DNA from: Plakobranchus ocellatus
Taxonomy: Eukaryota; Mollusca; Gastropoda; Plakobranchidae
Length of the DNA: 25,501 nt
Reading direction: 5' to 3'
Assembly: GCA_019648995.1 (NCBI GenBank)
Contig: BLXT01006250.1
Span: forward strand, 77,071-102,571
Every line of letters starts with the position of its first letter. The stretch's first letter is position 1. Positions 10,801 to 20,012 of this stretch are shown here, piece by piece. Under the pieces are notes generated by a model. The model was not told where the DNA came from. It did no database searches and saw nothing but the letters and a program-made list of their open reading frames with translations. The translations under genes and the position numbers were made by a program.

Positions 10801-13800
10801 ATGTTAGAATGATTTTCGTATTTGTGGCATGTTTAAAAATTAATTTAGCTGTGTTATTTACTGCTGTTATCGTTCTTGCCAAAGATGTGATACTGATTTT
10901 TTAACGTCTTATGTTATTAATTTTTTTCTCTCTGCAACTTGGACATTTTTTTTTCTCCACACCCCAGCCCAGGCCAGTAATGCATTACTAACCCTTCAAG
11001 AGCAGAAACAGCCTGTCAGCCTGTTGACATCACTGCAGACGGTCAGTGCAGGCCCAACCACAAAAGGTTCCTCCCCTCCACCCACTGCTCCACAGACCTT
11101 ACAGTTCCAAATCCAGTCTCAATCTACAGGAGCCTCTCAACAGCAAAGCTCAGCCTCACATCAGGTGGCCACCAAATACTCCACAGCACCCAGAAAAATA
11201 TGTAAGTTCCGTTCAGCTGCTCTCGCCCTGTAAATTCAACTTTGACCCTGAGTTTTCCCTCTTTTATGCTGTTGCCTGTTATATTAGGTAAATCTTGGCA
11301 CATACAAAAATAGCTCTTTGAAATTCTCTTATCATCACCTTATTAGCAAACTATGAATAAATTATTTATCCAGAACCTGCAACTTGCTACTTGGAATTCT
11401 TTTTGTGTAATGGAAAAGATAAGATTTACTCTGCTAACATATTTGAGTTCATACATTTTTCTAGTTATTTAAATTAATCAGATTTCTGTTCAGAGCTAAT
11501 TTACTTCTTCATCAGGTGATGTGGATGCAAAAAATATCTTCGGCATCTTAGTGTGATTTCTTCTACTTGTTTGATTTTATTTTGTGCTTCAGCCAAGATC
11601 TATTTTCTCCATCAATCTATTCCAAGATGTTTTTACTCATTTCAGCAGCATACCCAGTATTGCTAGATGAATTCTCAGCTTCCATTAGCTTCCAACAGTG
11701 GTTGGCCAGTGTCACAGAGAGGATCAATCAAACCATGCACTATGGTTTTTCTGGTAAGAATATTGTCTTGTGATCAACTGATCACATGTCTTGTGAATTA
11801 TTTAATGGTCCCAAACTTTTGATCAGAGAGAGGTGAATAGAATAAGAGCTGAAGTTCATTAGCAAAGTGGTAACTTCAGTTATTTATTTTTGTAATTATA
11901 TTTAGAAAGTCTATAATTAAAATGAAGAGAGAGAACATTGTTCGTGTTTCTAATCCAATAAAATCAATACTCTCTTTCTCTCTCTGTTTACTGCAGGTGC
12001 TCCAGACCCGCTAGTATTTCATGCTCCACAGTTGTTTTTTGAATGCCTGCAGCAGAGGATCTCGGCCGGCACTAGAAAGAAACGTCTGCCAAATTTTACT
12101 ACAGGTTTTGTGAGGAAGGAGGCCTTACCTTTGGGATCTTTCACCAAATACACGTGGCACATAACGAACATTGCCCAAGTCAAGCAAATATTTGATTCTA
12201 ATGAGGTAAAAATATTTGGAGTGGGGAGAGGGCATGTATGTGTGTGTGGGGCTCTTAAAGTATGTTTTTTTTTATAGCAAAATATCTTTTTTTTTTCGAT
12301 GATGTGGAGGGGAGTGTTTTTGATATTTATACTTGTATTGTGTCCATTCATATTGCTTAGTAGTACTGTTATTATGTTAGCAAAAAAAGAAAAAATTTGT
12401 TCTTTTTTTAAAAAATTATAGCACATGCTTCAAACATGTACTTGGAACTGTTTTGGCTTTGCACTCGGAAGAAAGCACAACTCAGCATTTTTTACTCAAC
12501 ATGCATGGCTATTGCTATTGGAAAGAAAAACATGCATTGTGACGGAGATTGCTGTGTACATTTTCATACCTGTTTTATATTTGTTTATCTTTTTCCACCA
12601 GATCACATTAGACCTGACCCGAACCTTTGTGGAGAATCGAGGTGGCACATATGAACCTTATGAACCACCACGCCCTGATGCTTTCAGTGAATCCAAACAC
12701 AAAAACCACACGCCTATTCGACCTTTTGAGCTAAAAACATATTTGAAAGTTGGTGAGTTTTAAAGGGCAGAGAAATGAAAAGGGGCATGTAAGAAAAATA
12801 GAGCACATGTAAGAAACAAATGGAAAATTTCAAACAAGCCTTTAAGCCTAATGCATGTAACTTAATGGAATATGACTCTGGTCACACTAAAGAAATTTTT
12901 TTTCCATTTTGTCTGGACTGATTGAAACAGACTGTTATGTAGATAGAATAAAGTCAGACATGCCAGGTCTCCCGATGTAATCGGGAGTCTCCCGATTTTT
13001 TTGAAGAAAATACCCGTCTCCCGATTTCCCGATTTAAAGTGAGAAATCCCGATTTTTCTTGATATACTGCTTTGGGGCTTTGAGATATCGACTTTGTATT
13101 TATCTGTTGAGATTAAAAGAAAAGAGAAATAACCGGTGAAACACTTTTTCTCTTTAAACAAATAATATTTGGTCACCTAAGTCAACTGAACAATCTTGAT
13201 ACTCGCGGAGCGGGCCAAGACTCTGCTTCAACCAATGCCGTTCATCCAATGGATAGATAAATCAGCGAAGTAGGCCGACAGGCAAACTAATCCTGCGTAT
13301 TTCCAAGTGTAAACAATAAAGTTTAAAATCCGCGGAGGAAATTTCCGCGAAGCAACAAATTTGCATAATGTGAATGACCTGTGCCCAGCACGATCCACAG
13401 TAATGTAGATCTAGATCTCAAACATGCACATGATTATAGTGTAGACCTAGATCGCCACCAGTGAGGCATTTTAGCCCTATTGTTTATTTTGTTCTCAACA
13501 CATCATGATTGCCTGAGTAAAAAGAAAAGAAAAAAAAACCAAATGTTTTTCAAGACGAAACACAAGGATATCAACAAACAGCAAAGAATAAAATGAAATA
13601 GGAAGGGTTTTTTTTCCATATTACTTTTTAGAAGTTCAGTGTCATCAAGTTTTAGCGATCATAGATCTAGAGTCAAGTCCAGACCTTGATCATTGTTTAT
13701 ATAATCTCAGGACCCGGACATTCATTGTCATCTCCTACCAACACTATTTAATGCCAATCATGAAAAGAAATAAACCTAGGCATAGGGCATACTAGATCTA

Positions 13801-16800
13801 TAGTTTTGACAACCGATAACTTTTTTTTTATAAGGGCATGCATGGAAAAACACACACACACAAAAAAAAAAAAACCCGATAAATCAAGCTGTACAATCAA
13901 AGAAATTCAGTGGCATCAATGATCATATATGCCATACCTGTGAGCATCGGTGATTATTACAAATTAGAATTTGCCGTAATATTTAATCACACACACACAC
14001 ACACAAAAAAAAAAAGCACGTTAGGCCTACATGCAATGTTTTCATTTTCATCGGCAATGCAATGTTTAATGATATCTTAACGTAAGAGAATTTCCTCACC
14101 ATAAACTGCCTTGTAAGTTTTGGTGATCATAATGATTTGAAGAGTAAAAAAAAAAAAGGATTGCGACAGAATTCATCATCATCCACTGCCTTACTTGTTA
14201 ATGTTGACGAGCATAATTTAAAGTAGATTTAGGCCTATCCTATAATTTTACAAAATGTAGGCCTACTCGCAGTGAAGATCATCCACTGCCTTACTTGTTA
14301 ATGTTGACGAGCATAATTTAAAGTAGATTTAGGCCTATCCTATAATTTTACAAAATGTAGGCCTACTCGCAGAGAAGATAACTGATGAGGAAGGAATTCA
14401 TTGTTATCATCATCTGCCTTTCCTGTTAGTGTTGGTAGGCTAGCTCTATGATTTGACACAGGCTCAGGTGATGTTTATAGGCCTAAACAATAGCTGTAGA
14501 TCTCAGAAGAATTATCATTATATGTTTATTAAATTTACGTGTGAGTGTTGACAAAAAAAAAANNNNNNNNNNNNNNNNNNNNNNNNNNNNNNNNNNNNNN
14601 NNNNNNNNNNNNNNNNNNNNNNNNNNNNNNNNNNNNNNNNNNNNNNNNNNNNNNNNNNNNNNNNNNNNNNNNNNNNNNNNNNNNNNNNNNNNNNNNNNNN
14701 NNNNNNNNNNNNNNNNNNNNNNNNNNNNNNNNNNNNNNNNNNNNNNNNNNNNNNNNNNNNNNNNNNNNNNNNNNNNNNNNNNNNNNNNNNNNNNNNNNNN
14801 NNNNNNNNNNNNNNNNNNNNNNNNNNNNNNNNNNNNNNNNNNNNNNNNNNNNNNNNNNNNNNNNNNNNNNNNNNNNNNNNNNNNNNNNNNNNNNNNNNNN
14901 NNNNAAAAAAAAAAAAAAAGGTAAAAGGAACTCAATATCATCACCTGCCTTACCTGTGACTGATAGTGATCATGATTTAAAGTATAAATTTAATCATTTT
15001 CATAGCAACAAATACAAGGTGTTGAAAAAAAACCATAATCTATCATTTTAAATTTCACTGGGTTCATCAAGGGTGTGATCTATATAGCATTAATTTTCAC
15101 AGCCCCCTCGCTGAAGTGTAATGAGATCTAGGCTTCTATTTTTGTCCTTAAAGTATGTTCCATAACATGCTCCTGTTTTTTTGCTTCAAAATCCTGTTTT
15201 TTGGGTGGGCTCACTCCTGTTTTCTAATATTTTTGCCTGGCAAGTCTGTAAAGTGTGTCACTGCTTTAATAGCAGTTGGGAACATAAAGCTTTGCCCCTG
15301 GCTCTGGTCAAGCCTGGACAAGACCCTGTTAACCTTGGCTGTGCCAGCTGAGATTTTTTACCTTACTGTGCTGTGGTGCAAATCTCAGATATTTTTCTTG
15401 CCTTTCACACCCCTCTGTGTGCTTGACTTAATTATTCCTTGTAGTCATCTCAAAATGGCAAATAGTTTGAAAAAACTAGATAATTATACATAAACCGTCT
15501 TTGTGGTAGGATTACCTGGAAAAGGAGCGAACAATACATCTACCAGAACACTGATGTTAAACAACTTTCGTGCCATGTGCAGCAGCTAGGCTTTGTTCAA
15601 AACGATTAGCTTGCATATGTGTGTAATTTTTGTTAATGTTTCAGAGTCATAGAGTTAGATAAAGAGCCTCTCCTTTTTCCCTAGCTGTTTCCTAAGCTAT
15701 TTTACTTCATGCAAAACCTTCAGTTTGGTCTCTCTAGAGAATTTTGCGTGTTTTTTCGTTTCACAGTGGGTAGCTTTGCTTTAAAGTTGAAAGATCATGA
15801 GGCTGACACAAGAAAAAATGGGGTAAAAATGAGATTTATGCTGTCAGTAGTGGTATTGGCTGTGAATTAAGAGACTTGACTTCCAGTCGCTTCAGATTAT
15901 GAGATCAAATTAACAAGTCCAAAGAGAAGAAAAAATCCTAAGAGAGCTTTGATTTATGAGAAATTTGAATTATCAGACTTCAGCTTCTTGAGGTTTCCAC
16001 TGAAGTGAGGAAAACTATTGTGCATAAGTTCTAGATGTAGCTGATGTTAGGAATGAAGATTTGAAGAATTTAGAAATGAGAGGCATGGAAATATTTTTAT
16101 GTTTATGTTTATCACAATTCCTCATATCACATTCTAGATCCAATTCTAAAGTTTTGCTGAAGGATATAGTGATTAATGTAATTGATGAGTTTTTGGCTGC
16201 ATTTTTTGCTCAAAACAATTTTTTTTTTCAACGAAAATACATACATTTATTGAAAAGTTTGTACCATCACAATCATTTTGCAGTCTATGTAAAGATGTTT
16301 TAAATTTTGTTGTTAAATGTTAACAAATCTTTAAAAAGTGTATATATATATGTTTTCGTTGGGATTTACTTCCCTTTTCTCAGCGACAGGGATTTACTTG
16401 TGCTGAGAGGGCTTAACTGAGATTGAGTAAACAGGCCACTCTCTCTTTTGGAAATATGTACATTTCTTGGCTGTGGGCCTACCCTGTGTAATATCCCTGT
16501 GATATTGCCTTCACACACATCTTCACGGGGAGCTTGCTAAACCCTTGTCAGAGCTTAAGGCAAACCCATATGTTTGGGGCTGCTATAAGTATGAAGCAGC
16601 TCCTGTAATCCTAAGTGATCGTCTCATTGATTCTAATATATGTGTTATGGTCTGACAAAAAGAGACAGTTGCAGGTCTACATCACTGAGATCGACTCAAA
16701 ATATTAAAGTAAAGAAGTAAATATTCTCAATGCTTTGTCTACAGAAAGCCTTTTGCATGTCTATAGAAAGTTTTCCACACATAGAGGAGTGAGTAGTTTT

Positions 16801-17196
16801 CATCCCTCTAGACAATGGTTTTTGTTTAGAGTCAATCATGCAAAACCACAAATTGACTCATTTTGTCAGACTGCTATACTTATCATATTTTTTTTTTTTC
16901 TTATGAACATAAATTGCCATTTATACAATCCTGTTTTATATAGTGTCTAACGATTATTTTGTATCACAGGGCAAACAAATGACAGTAAAGAACCAACACC
17001 TTTTATAATTGAGTGGATCCCTGATATTCTTCCAAGAAGCCATATCGGAGAGCTGCGCATTAAGTTTGAGTATGGCCATCAACGTAACGGACAGATCGAA
17101 AATAGAAACTCTGTTGCCAATGCATCCTCTATGTCATCTTCAGATCTCAGCCTGCAATCTCAGACTCTTCAGTTTCGCAAGATCATGCCCAGCTAG
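7168..17196 (+). CDS. C2orf42: C2orf42-like protein, 8 coding exons, complete
   Basis: Join 7168-7884, 8303-8441, 9675-9863, 10968-11201, 11646-11753, 11997-12205, 12602-12752 and 16970-17196. This gives 1974 nt and 657 residues; human C2orf42 is about 574, the excess lying in the variable linker. Landmarks shared with the vertebrate protein are [125 protein letters not shown] and [15 protein letters not shown]. Zinc sites are C28-C31-C42-C47 (treble-clef/zinc-ribbon) and C233-C235-C253-H255 (SWIM-like). Residues about 290-430 are a Ser/Gln/Pro/Thr-rich linker. No signal peptide or membrane segment is present. The start has A at -3 and G at +4. All introns are GT-AG and all phases match. The molecular role of the family is not established to my knowledge; the zinc fingers suggest nucleic-acid or protein binding, by inference only. 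Confidence 0.95.
7885..8302 (+). other. Intron 1
   Basis: Intron of 418 bp with T-rich runs and a TTTCTCAATAG acceptor. I see no other element in it. It splits the SWIM-like zinc finger between its CXC and CXH halves. Confidence 0.9.
8303..8441 (+). CDS. C2orf42: C2orf42-like coding exon 2 (residues 240-286)
   Basis: The exon reads [20 protein letters not shown] then [20 protein letters not shown]. It contains C253 and H255, which complete the CXC-X17-CXH finger. [15 protein letters not shown] is one of the best conserved blocks of the family. The donor is GTATGA and the exon ends in phase 1. Confidence 0.93.
8442..9674 (+). other. Intron 2 with diverged tandem repeat
   Basis: This 1233-bp intron has a T-rich run at about 8860-8902 and a diverged tandem repeat at 9204-9430, listed separately. 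It ends in a polypyrimidine tract and TTTCCAG. No coding potential is seen. Confidence 0.85.
9204..9430. repeat. Diverged ~110-bp tandem duplication in intron 2
   Basis: GAATACAA begins at 9206 and again at 9316. Both copies then read TTTTAACAAATTG or a close variant, a CACAGAGT/CACTGAGT block, GTATACTTTTC and CTACTGGATGA. The copies are strongly diverged, so the duplication is old. Confidence 0.75.
9675..9863 (+). CDS. C2orf42: C2orf42-like coding exon 3 (residues 286-349)
   Basis: This exon encodes the start of the variable linker: an acidic, serine- and proline-containing segment with [13 protein letters not shown] near its end, possibly a basic nuclear-localisation-like patch. The acceptor TTTCCAG is followed six bases later by another AG, so an in-frame two-residue variant is possible. 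The donor is TTGA|GTAAAT, weaker than the others, chosen because it restores phase 1 into exon 4. Reading on would give [11 protein letters not shown]..., with no family resemblance. Confidence 0.85.
9864..10967 (+). other. Intron 3
   Basis: This 1104-bp intron is AT-rich. It contains the perfect 16-bp palindrome CTGCGGATTTCCGCAG at 9965-9980 and a C/T-rich acceptor tract. Nothing else is recognisable. Confidence 0.85.
10968..11201 (+). CDS. C2orf42: C2orf42-like coding exon 4 (residues 349-427)
   Basis: This low-complexity linker exon is rich in Gln, Ser, Thr and Pro, and contains [16 protein letters not shown]. Two AGs stand near the 5' end (10967 and 10972); only the first joins in frame with exon 3. 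The donor is a strong TAT|GTAAGT. Linker length explains most of the size difference from the human protein. Confidence 0.85.
11202..11645 (+). other. Intron 4
   Basis: Intron of 444 bp, AT-rich, ending in TCATTTCAG|CAG. It carries a tandem (NAGNAG) acceptor and nothing else recognisable. Confidence 0.85.
11646..11753 (+). CDS. C2orf42: C2orf42-like coding exon 5 (residues 427-463)
   Basis: The exon encodes [20 protein letters not shown], the beginning of the conserved C-terminal domain, matching the family block almost residue for residue. The donor is CTG|GTAAGA and the exon ends in phase 1. The CAGCAG acceptor could also be used three bases later (exon start 11649), removing one alanine. 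Confidence 0.93.
11997..12205 (+). CDS. C2orf42: C2orf42-like coding exon 6 (residues 463-532)
   Basis: This is the core of the conserved C-terminal domain: [40 protein letters not shown] and [20 protein letters not shown]. It starts after TTTACTGCAG and ends on a codon boundary before GTAAAA. Intron 5 before it is 243 bp. Confidence 0.95.
12206..12601 (+). other. Intron 6
   Basis: Intron of 396 bp with T-rich and A-rich runs, ending in TATCTTTTTCCACCAG. A long open frame crosses its 3' part into exon 7 but is not coding before 12602. Confidence 0.85.
12602..12752 (+). CDS. C2orf42: C2orf42-like coding exon 7 (residues 533-583)
   Basis: The exon encodes [14 protein letters not shown] and [12 protein letters not shown], both recognisable blocks of the family. 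It starts in phase 0 and ends in phase 1 at GTTG|GTGAGT. Confidence 0.93.
12966..13061. repeat. Repeated TCCCGAT motif with hairpin
   Basis: TCCCGAT occurs about five times within 90 bases. The first is part of CTCCCGAT-GTA-ATCGGGAG (12968-12986), a perfect 8-bp stem with a 3-base loop. Placement just inside the left terminus fits subterminal transposase-binding repeats, by inference. Confidence 0.7.
14178..14377. repeat. Two near-identical 100-bp tandem units
   Basis: ATCATCCACTGCCTTACTTG begins at 14178 and again at 14278. The following ~90 bases are practically identical, differing first near the end (AGTGAAG versus AGAGAAG). The duplication is therefore recent, or an assembly artefact beside the gap. 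Confidence 0.95.
14563..14904. other. Assembly gap (342 N)
   Basis: A run of N, bounded on both sides by poly-A. It interrupts the repeat array inside intron 7. Reading frames drawn through it are meaningless. Confidence 1.
16970..17196 (+). CDS. C2orf42: C2orf42-like coding exon 8 (residues 583-657 and stop)
   Basis: The final coding exon reads [20 protein letters not shown] then [16 protein letters not shown], the strongest conserved block of the protein's C-terminus. A variable serine-rich tail follows, ending at TAG (17194-17196). The phase-1 join with exon 7 makes codon GGG. Confidence 0.95.
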
Positions 17197-17569
17197 CAGA
17201 TGCTTGTGAATGAATATTGTAAAACCATTGTTGTATAACTTAAACTGTTTTCCCAACAATTATTCATCAGAACATAGTCAGTGGCCCGTTAAAATATCAC
17301 TTTTTGAGTCCGTTATCTGTTATGCCAAAAAAAGTCTTCGTTTTATTTCTTCCATAACTCCTGAAGAAAAAGTAATTCTTTTTAGTCATTTAACTGCATC
17401 ATGATGGCCACCCTATGGAATTTAGAAAAGGTTTCCTCTGATTTGACCATGAAATCATCAAAATTTCTCATAACGTATGGATTGCAAAGTGACCATGTAT
17501 GATAGACTTGCCAAAATATGATCTTATAATATTCTATTTTTTTTTGCCTGATGGTTATTCATCTAGTAG

Positions 17570-17575
17570 AATAAA
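17570..17575 (+). terminator. AATAAA, possible proximal poly-A signal
   Basis: Canonical hexamer 374 bases after the stop codon. The downstream sequence is only weakly GU-rich. Its use would leave the tandem repeat out of the transcript. Confidence 0.35.
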
Positions 17576-17779
17576 GGTGAAAATTCATCCTGAGTGTTTG
17601 CCACAAGTCAGATCTACTTTTGTTATTTGGAGCTTTTAAGTGTTTCTTTTGTGTGAAAACACAACACATTGAGATGAGTTTATCAACTCAGTGTTATAGA
17701 TTTAATCTAGTCTAGTACAAATAGTATTATTTCTGTATAACTAGGATGCTGGAAATTTTTCATAATGATTATCTAATTT

Positions 17780-18249
17780 GAATTTTTTTCTTTAGTCATA
17801 TCACCTAGCAGTGTTTCACCAATGATGGCAAAAATAACAAATAGTGCCCTTTTGTGTATGACTTGAGGGGTGGATTTTGAATTTTTGTTCTTTAGTCATA
17901 TCAATTTGCAGTGATTCAGCAATGACGGCAAAAATAACAAATATGTAAGACTTGAAGAGTAGAATTTGAATTTTTTTCTTTGGTCATATCACCGAGCAGT
18001 GTTTCACCAATGACGGCAAAAATAACAAATAGTGCCCTTTTGTGTATGACTTGAGGGGTGGATTTTGAATTTTTGTTCTTTAGTCATATCAATTTGCAGT
18101 GATTCAGCAATGACGGCAAAAATAACAAATATGTAAGACTTGAAGAGTGGAATTTGAATTTTTTTCTTTGGTCATATCACCGAGCAGTGATTCAGCAATG
18201 ACGGCAAAAATAACAAAAAGCGCTTTTTTTGTAAGACTTGAAGAGTGGA
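17780..18249. repeat. Higher-order tandem repeat (99+89 bp) in 3' UTR
   Basis: Five units share GAATTTTT, CTTTRGTCATATCA, GCAGTG, TTCA, CAATGA and TGGCAAAAATAACAAA or CGGCAAAAATAACAAA. Unit type A (99 bp) lies at 17780-17878 and 17968-18066. Type B (89 bp) lies at 17879-17967 and 18067-18155. The order A-B-A-B is followed by a fifth, hybrid unit (18156-~18249) with an A-type start and B-type middle. Like units are nearly identical across the 188-bp period, while A and B differ more, so the dimer was duplicated as a whole. Confidence 0.95.
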
Positions 18250-18917
18250 AACCAAAGTCGACTTCAATGGTAAAAAGTAGGAAGCCTTCATTTTGCACAT
18301 CTTTAACCTTTTGTTTCGATATGTCAGAGAATCAGAGTTTTTAATGTGTTTTTTTAACTGGTTACCAGTTGGCAAATATTATACATACAATGTATATAGG
18401 GCAGGCTGCTCGGCCACTTACATTTACAAGGCTTCAGGATGTGCAGAATGGTGCTGTGTTGTTACCACATTGGTTAGCAGCAGAAAGCAATAACAAGCTG
18501 TGATAAATAGGAAAAGGTCATTGATTTTGTGTTCATATAAACTTGGCATATGTAAATACTTTCATAATTTTAGTGTAAACTTGTAACATTGTTTAATTGC
18601 ATTTAGAGTGGTTGTGTAATTCAGAGATTTCTGTAAAGATTGGTTCCAATGATTGCGAAAAATGCATATATTGTTTTAAATTTATGGATTGTAGCCTTTC
18701 CACTTTTAAAATATTTATATTGTCTTAATTTTCAGGGGGGGGCGGTTATCAAATAGGAAAAAGAAATCTTACATTATTAATTTAATGGCCTTGAAACGAT
18801 ATGCATGATATTGTAGAAGGTTTGTTTTTGTCTAGGTGAATTTTGTGCTGGATAAAATGTAAGGAAAAATTTACAAATGCTGTATTTCTAAAAATAATGC
18901 TGATGTTATATGTTGAA

Positions 18918-18923
18918 AATAAA
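18918..18923 (+). terminator. AATAAA, likely distal poly-A signal
   Basis: Canonical hexamer followed at about 18990 by a GU-rich tract (TTTGTGTGCTGTGTT), the usual arrangement of a cleavage and polyadenylation site. This is the better supported end of the transcript. Confidence 0.5.
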
Positions 18924-18945
18924 TTTTACAAAAAATATATGCTAT

Positions 18946-19262
18946 GATTGTAAAATTGCCATCTTCTTTTTGATGGAGTAGAAATTTTGTGTGCTGTGTT
19001 CATCATTTGACTTCAAGAAAGCTTACTAAAGATAGTAGAGTACTTTTCTAAGAGAATTTTTTTTTTGTTTTTTTTTTTGTTAGTTTATAAAGATTTACTA
19101 TATTATGGCTTAGGAAGTCAAGAGTTATTATTTTGTAAAAAAAAACTTGCATTATCTTTAAAAGAAAATGTAATTAGCATATAAAATCTCTTAAGATCAT
19201 TCATTTTCAGATAATGATTTTATTATTAACATCTCAGTCACCAATGGTCAACATAGTTTTTT
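18946..19262. other. AT-rich intergenic stretch, nothing recognised
   Basis: Poly-T runs at about 19058-19080 and an A run near 19137. No frame, repeat or element termini are seen. Confidence 0.5.
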
Positions 19263-19782
19263 AAATGTGAGGCGGTCTGAGAAAATCTGTCAGAATGCGA
19301 ACATTTTACATTTTGAGTTATTTGCACCATGTTATAGCTAAGATATTACAAATCATTTTGGTCTTTAAATTTTTAAAACATCTTAATTCTAGCCTGGGTT
19401 ATCACAGTTTGAAGGCACAATACACATGTATGTGACAAAATGAGAAAATCGCTTTTAAAGTTCAGACATTTATTTTTTTTTCTTTTTTGTGTGATTTCTA
19501 TAACAAATTCTCCTAGTCATTTTTTTGCAATATTATTGCATGTCGAACATATTAAGTAAAAATCCATCTTTTGAACAATAAAATGGGGTCAAACTAATAG
19601 GAAAGATACTTTTATAGACTATGCAAAGCATTGTTTTGTTTTATAATCATATCTAGATCAAGATCTATGGTCCAGATTTAGAATGGAGATAAAGACGAGG
19701 CATAACACGATCTGTATCTAGACCTTTAGGTCTACATTGTTTCTAGGAATATAGAAAGGTGGATAGGTGTTGATTTATGATA

Positions 19783-19837
19783 TCTGGACCTAGATCTAGT
19801 TTTGGGATATTGACAAAGAGAACATGATAAAGATATA
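19783..19837. repeat. 55-bp direct repeat, copy 1
   Basis: TCTGGACCTAGATCTAGTTT through TGATAAAGATATA. It matches 20505-20559 at 54 of 55 positions; the difference is the T in GATCTAG versus C in GACCTAG. Confidence 0.97.
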
Positions 19838-19844
19838 ATTTTGT

Positions 19845-20012
19845 TCATTTATTTCCGTCAATTGTACGTGTAGCATCCTCATCTTCTTCAGGCCTTTTAT
19901 CATCACAAAAGTAATCAGAAGTTAATTTTCTGTGATCATTTTCAGAGGCCAAGCCATGAAGGCCGATATCTCTTAGATCGTTGAGATGTCTTGCAATCTC
20001 CTGATTTGCCAT
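19845..20012 (-). CDS. Hypothetical 55-residue acidic protein in TIR element
   Basis: A complete small frame starts at the ATG at 20012-20010 and ends in TGA at 19847-19845. The start context is A-rich (AACAAAAATGG, with A at -3 and G at +4). The protein opens MANQEIARHLNDLRDIGLHG, a predicted amphipathic helix, has LTSDYFCDDKRPEEDED in its middle and ends in a charged tail. No known domain is recognised. The nearby TIR element at 23950-24732 has a frame in the same relative position and strand with related LYGL and DYF residues. Balanced codons and the helix-then-acidic layout argue somewhat against chance, but the length alone is not significant. It could also be the first exon of a longer transcript. 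Confidence 0.35.
   Translation of the reverse strand: MANQEIARHLNDLRDIGLHGLASENDHRKLTSDYFCDDKRPEEDEDATRTIDGNK

Larger units (their letters stand above)
13620..15030. repeat. Degenerate array of ~100-130-bp units
   Basis: Diverged versions of the 100-bp unit recur around the exact duplication. The common order is AATTCA, ATCAT, a CTGCCTTAC-like word, GTTAGTGTTG or GTGA, GATCAT and ATTTAAAGTA. Copies can be seen near 13640, 13905, 14090, 14178, 14278, 14395 and 14935, some separated by A-rich or CA-rich runs. The assembly gap lies inside this array. Confidence 0.6.
12955..15248. mobile_element. Candidate TIR transposon in intron 7
   Basis: The left end CAGACATGCCAGG (12955-12967) and the right end CCTGGCAAGTCTG (15236-15248) are inverted repeats matching at 12 of 13 positions. 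Both are flanked directly by TAAAGT (12949-12954 and 15249-15254), a candidate 6-bp target-site duplication. The subterminal regions carry related short motifs in direct orientation: CTCCCGATTTTTTTGAAG on the left and CTCCTGTTTTTTTGCTTC on the right. The interior is repetitive and non-coding and includes an N gap, so any transposase could be missing or unassembled. The superfamily is not assigned. Confidence 0.55.
12753..16969 (+). other. Intron 7 (4.2 kb), transposon-invaded
   Basis: This is the longest intron, more than three times any other. Most of the excess comes from the candidate element at 12955-15248, which includes an assembly gap. Bases 15255-16969 contain no recognisable gene; the 112-codon frame at 15155-15493 and the 80-codon frame at 16061-16303 lack any family resemblance. 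The acceptor is TTGTATCACAG. Confidence 0.85.
17197..18945 (+). other. C2orf42: Probable 3' UTR of C2orf42-like gene
   Basis: This is the AT-rich region following the stop codon up to the second canonical poly-A signal. It contains a tandem dimeric repeat (17780-18249). The extent is inferred from the poly-A signals only; an earlier end near 17590 is equally possible. Confidence 0.5.

Noticed and set aside
12425..12763. 112-codon frame treated as one exon
   Set aside because: Only 12602-12752 matches the protein family; the first part is intron 6 read through its acceptor.
14483..15051. Long frames on both strands across the N run
   Set aside because: They are open only because N carries no stops.
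15155..15493. 112-codon plus-strand frame in intron 7
   Set aside because: It overlaps the right end of the candidate transposon, is Phe/Leu/Cys-rich as expected of T-rich DNA, and has no family resemblance.
16061..16303. 80-codon frame in intron 7
   Set aside because: Low-complexity hydrophobic reading without motifs or splice-site support.
7168..17196. C2orf42-like gene as a domesticated transposase because of its SWIM-like finger
   Set aside because: No DDE-type catalytic residues or transposase motifs can be seen, and the gene is conserved as a single-copy family in animals.
19577..19582. AATAAA as the 3' end of the C2orf42-like transcript
   Set aside because: It lies inside the 1305-bp transposon, beyond a better supported signal at 18918.
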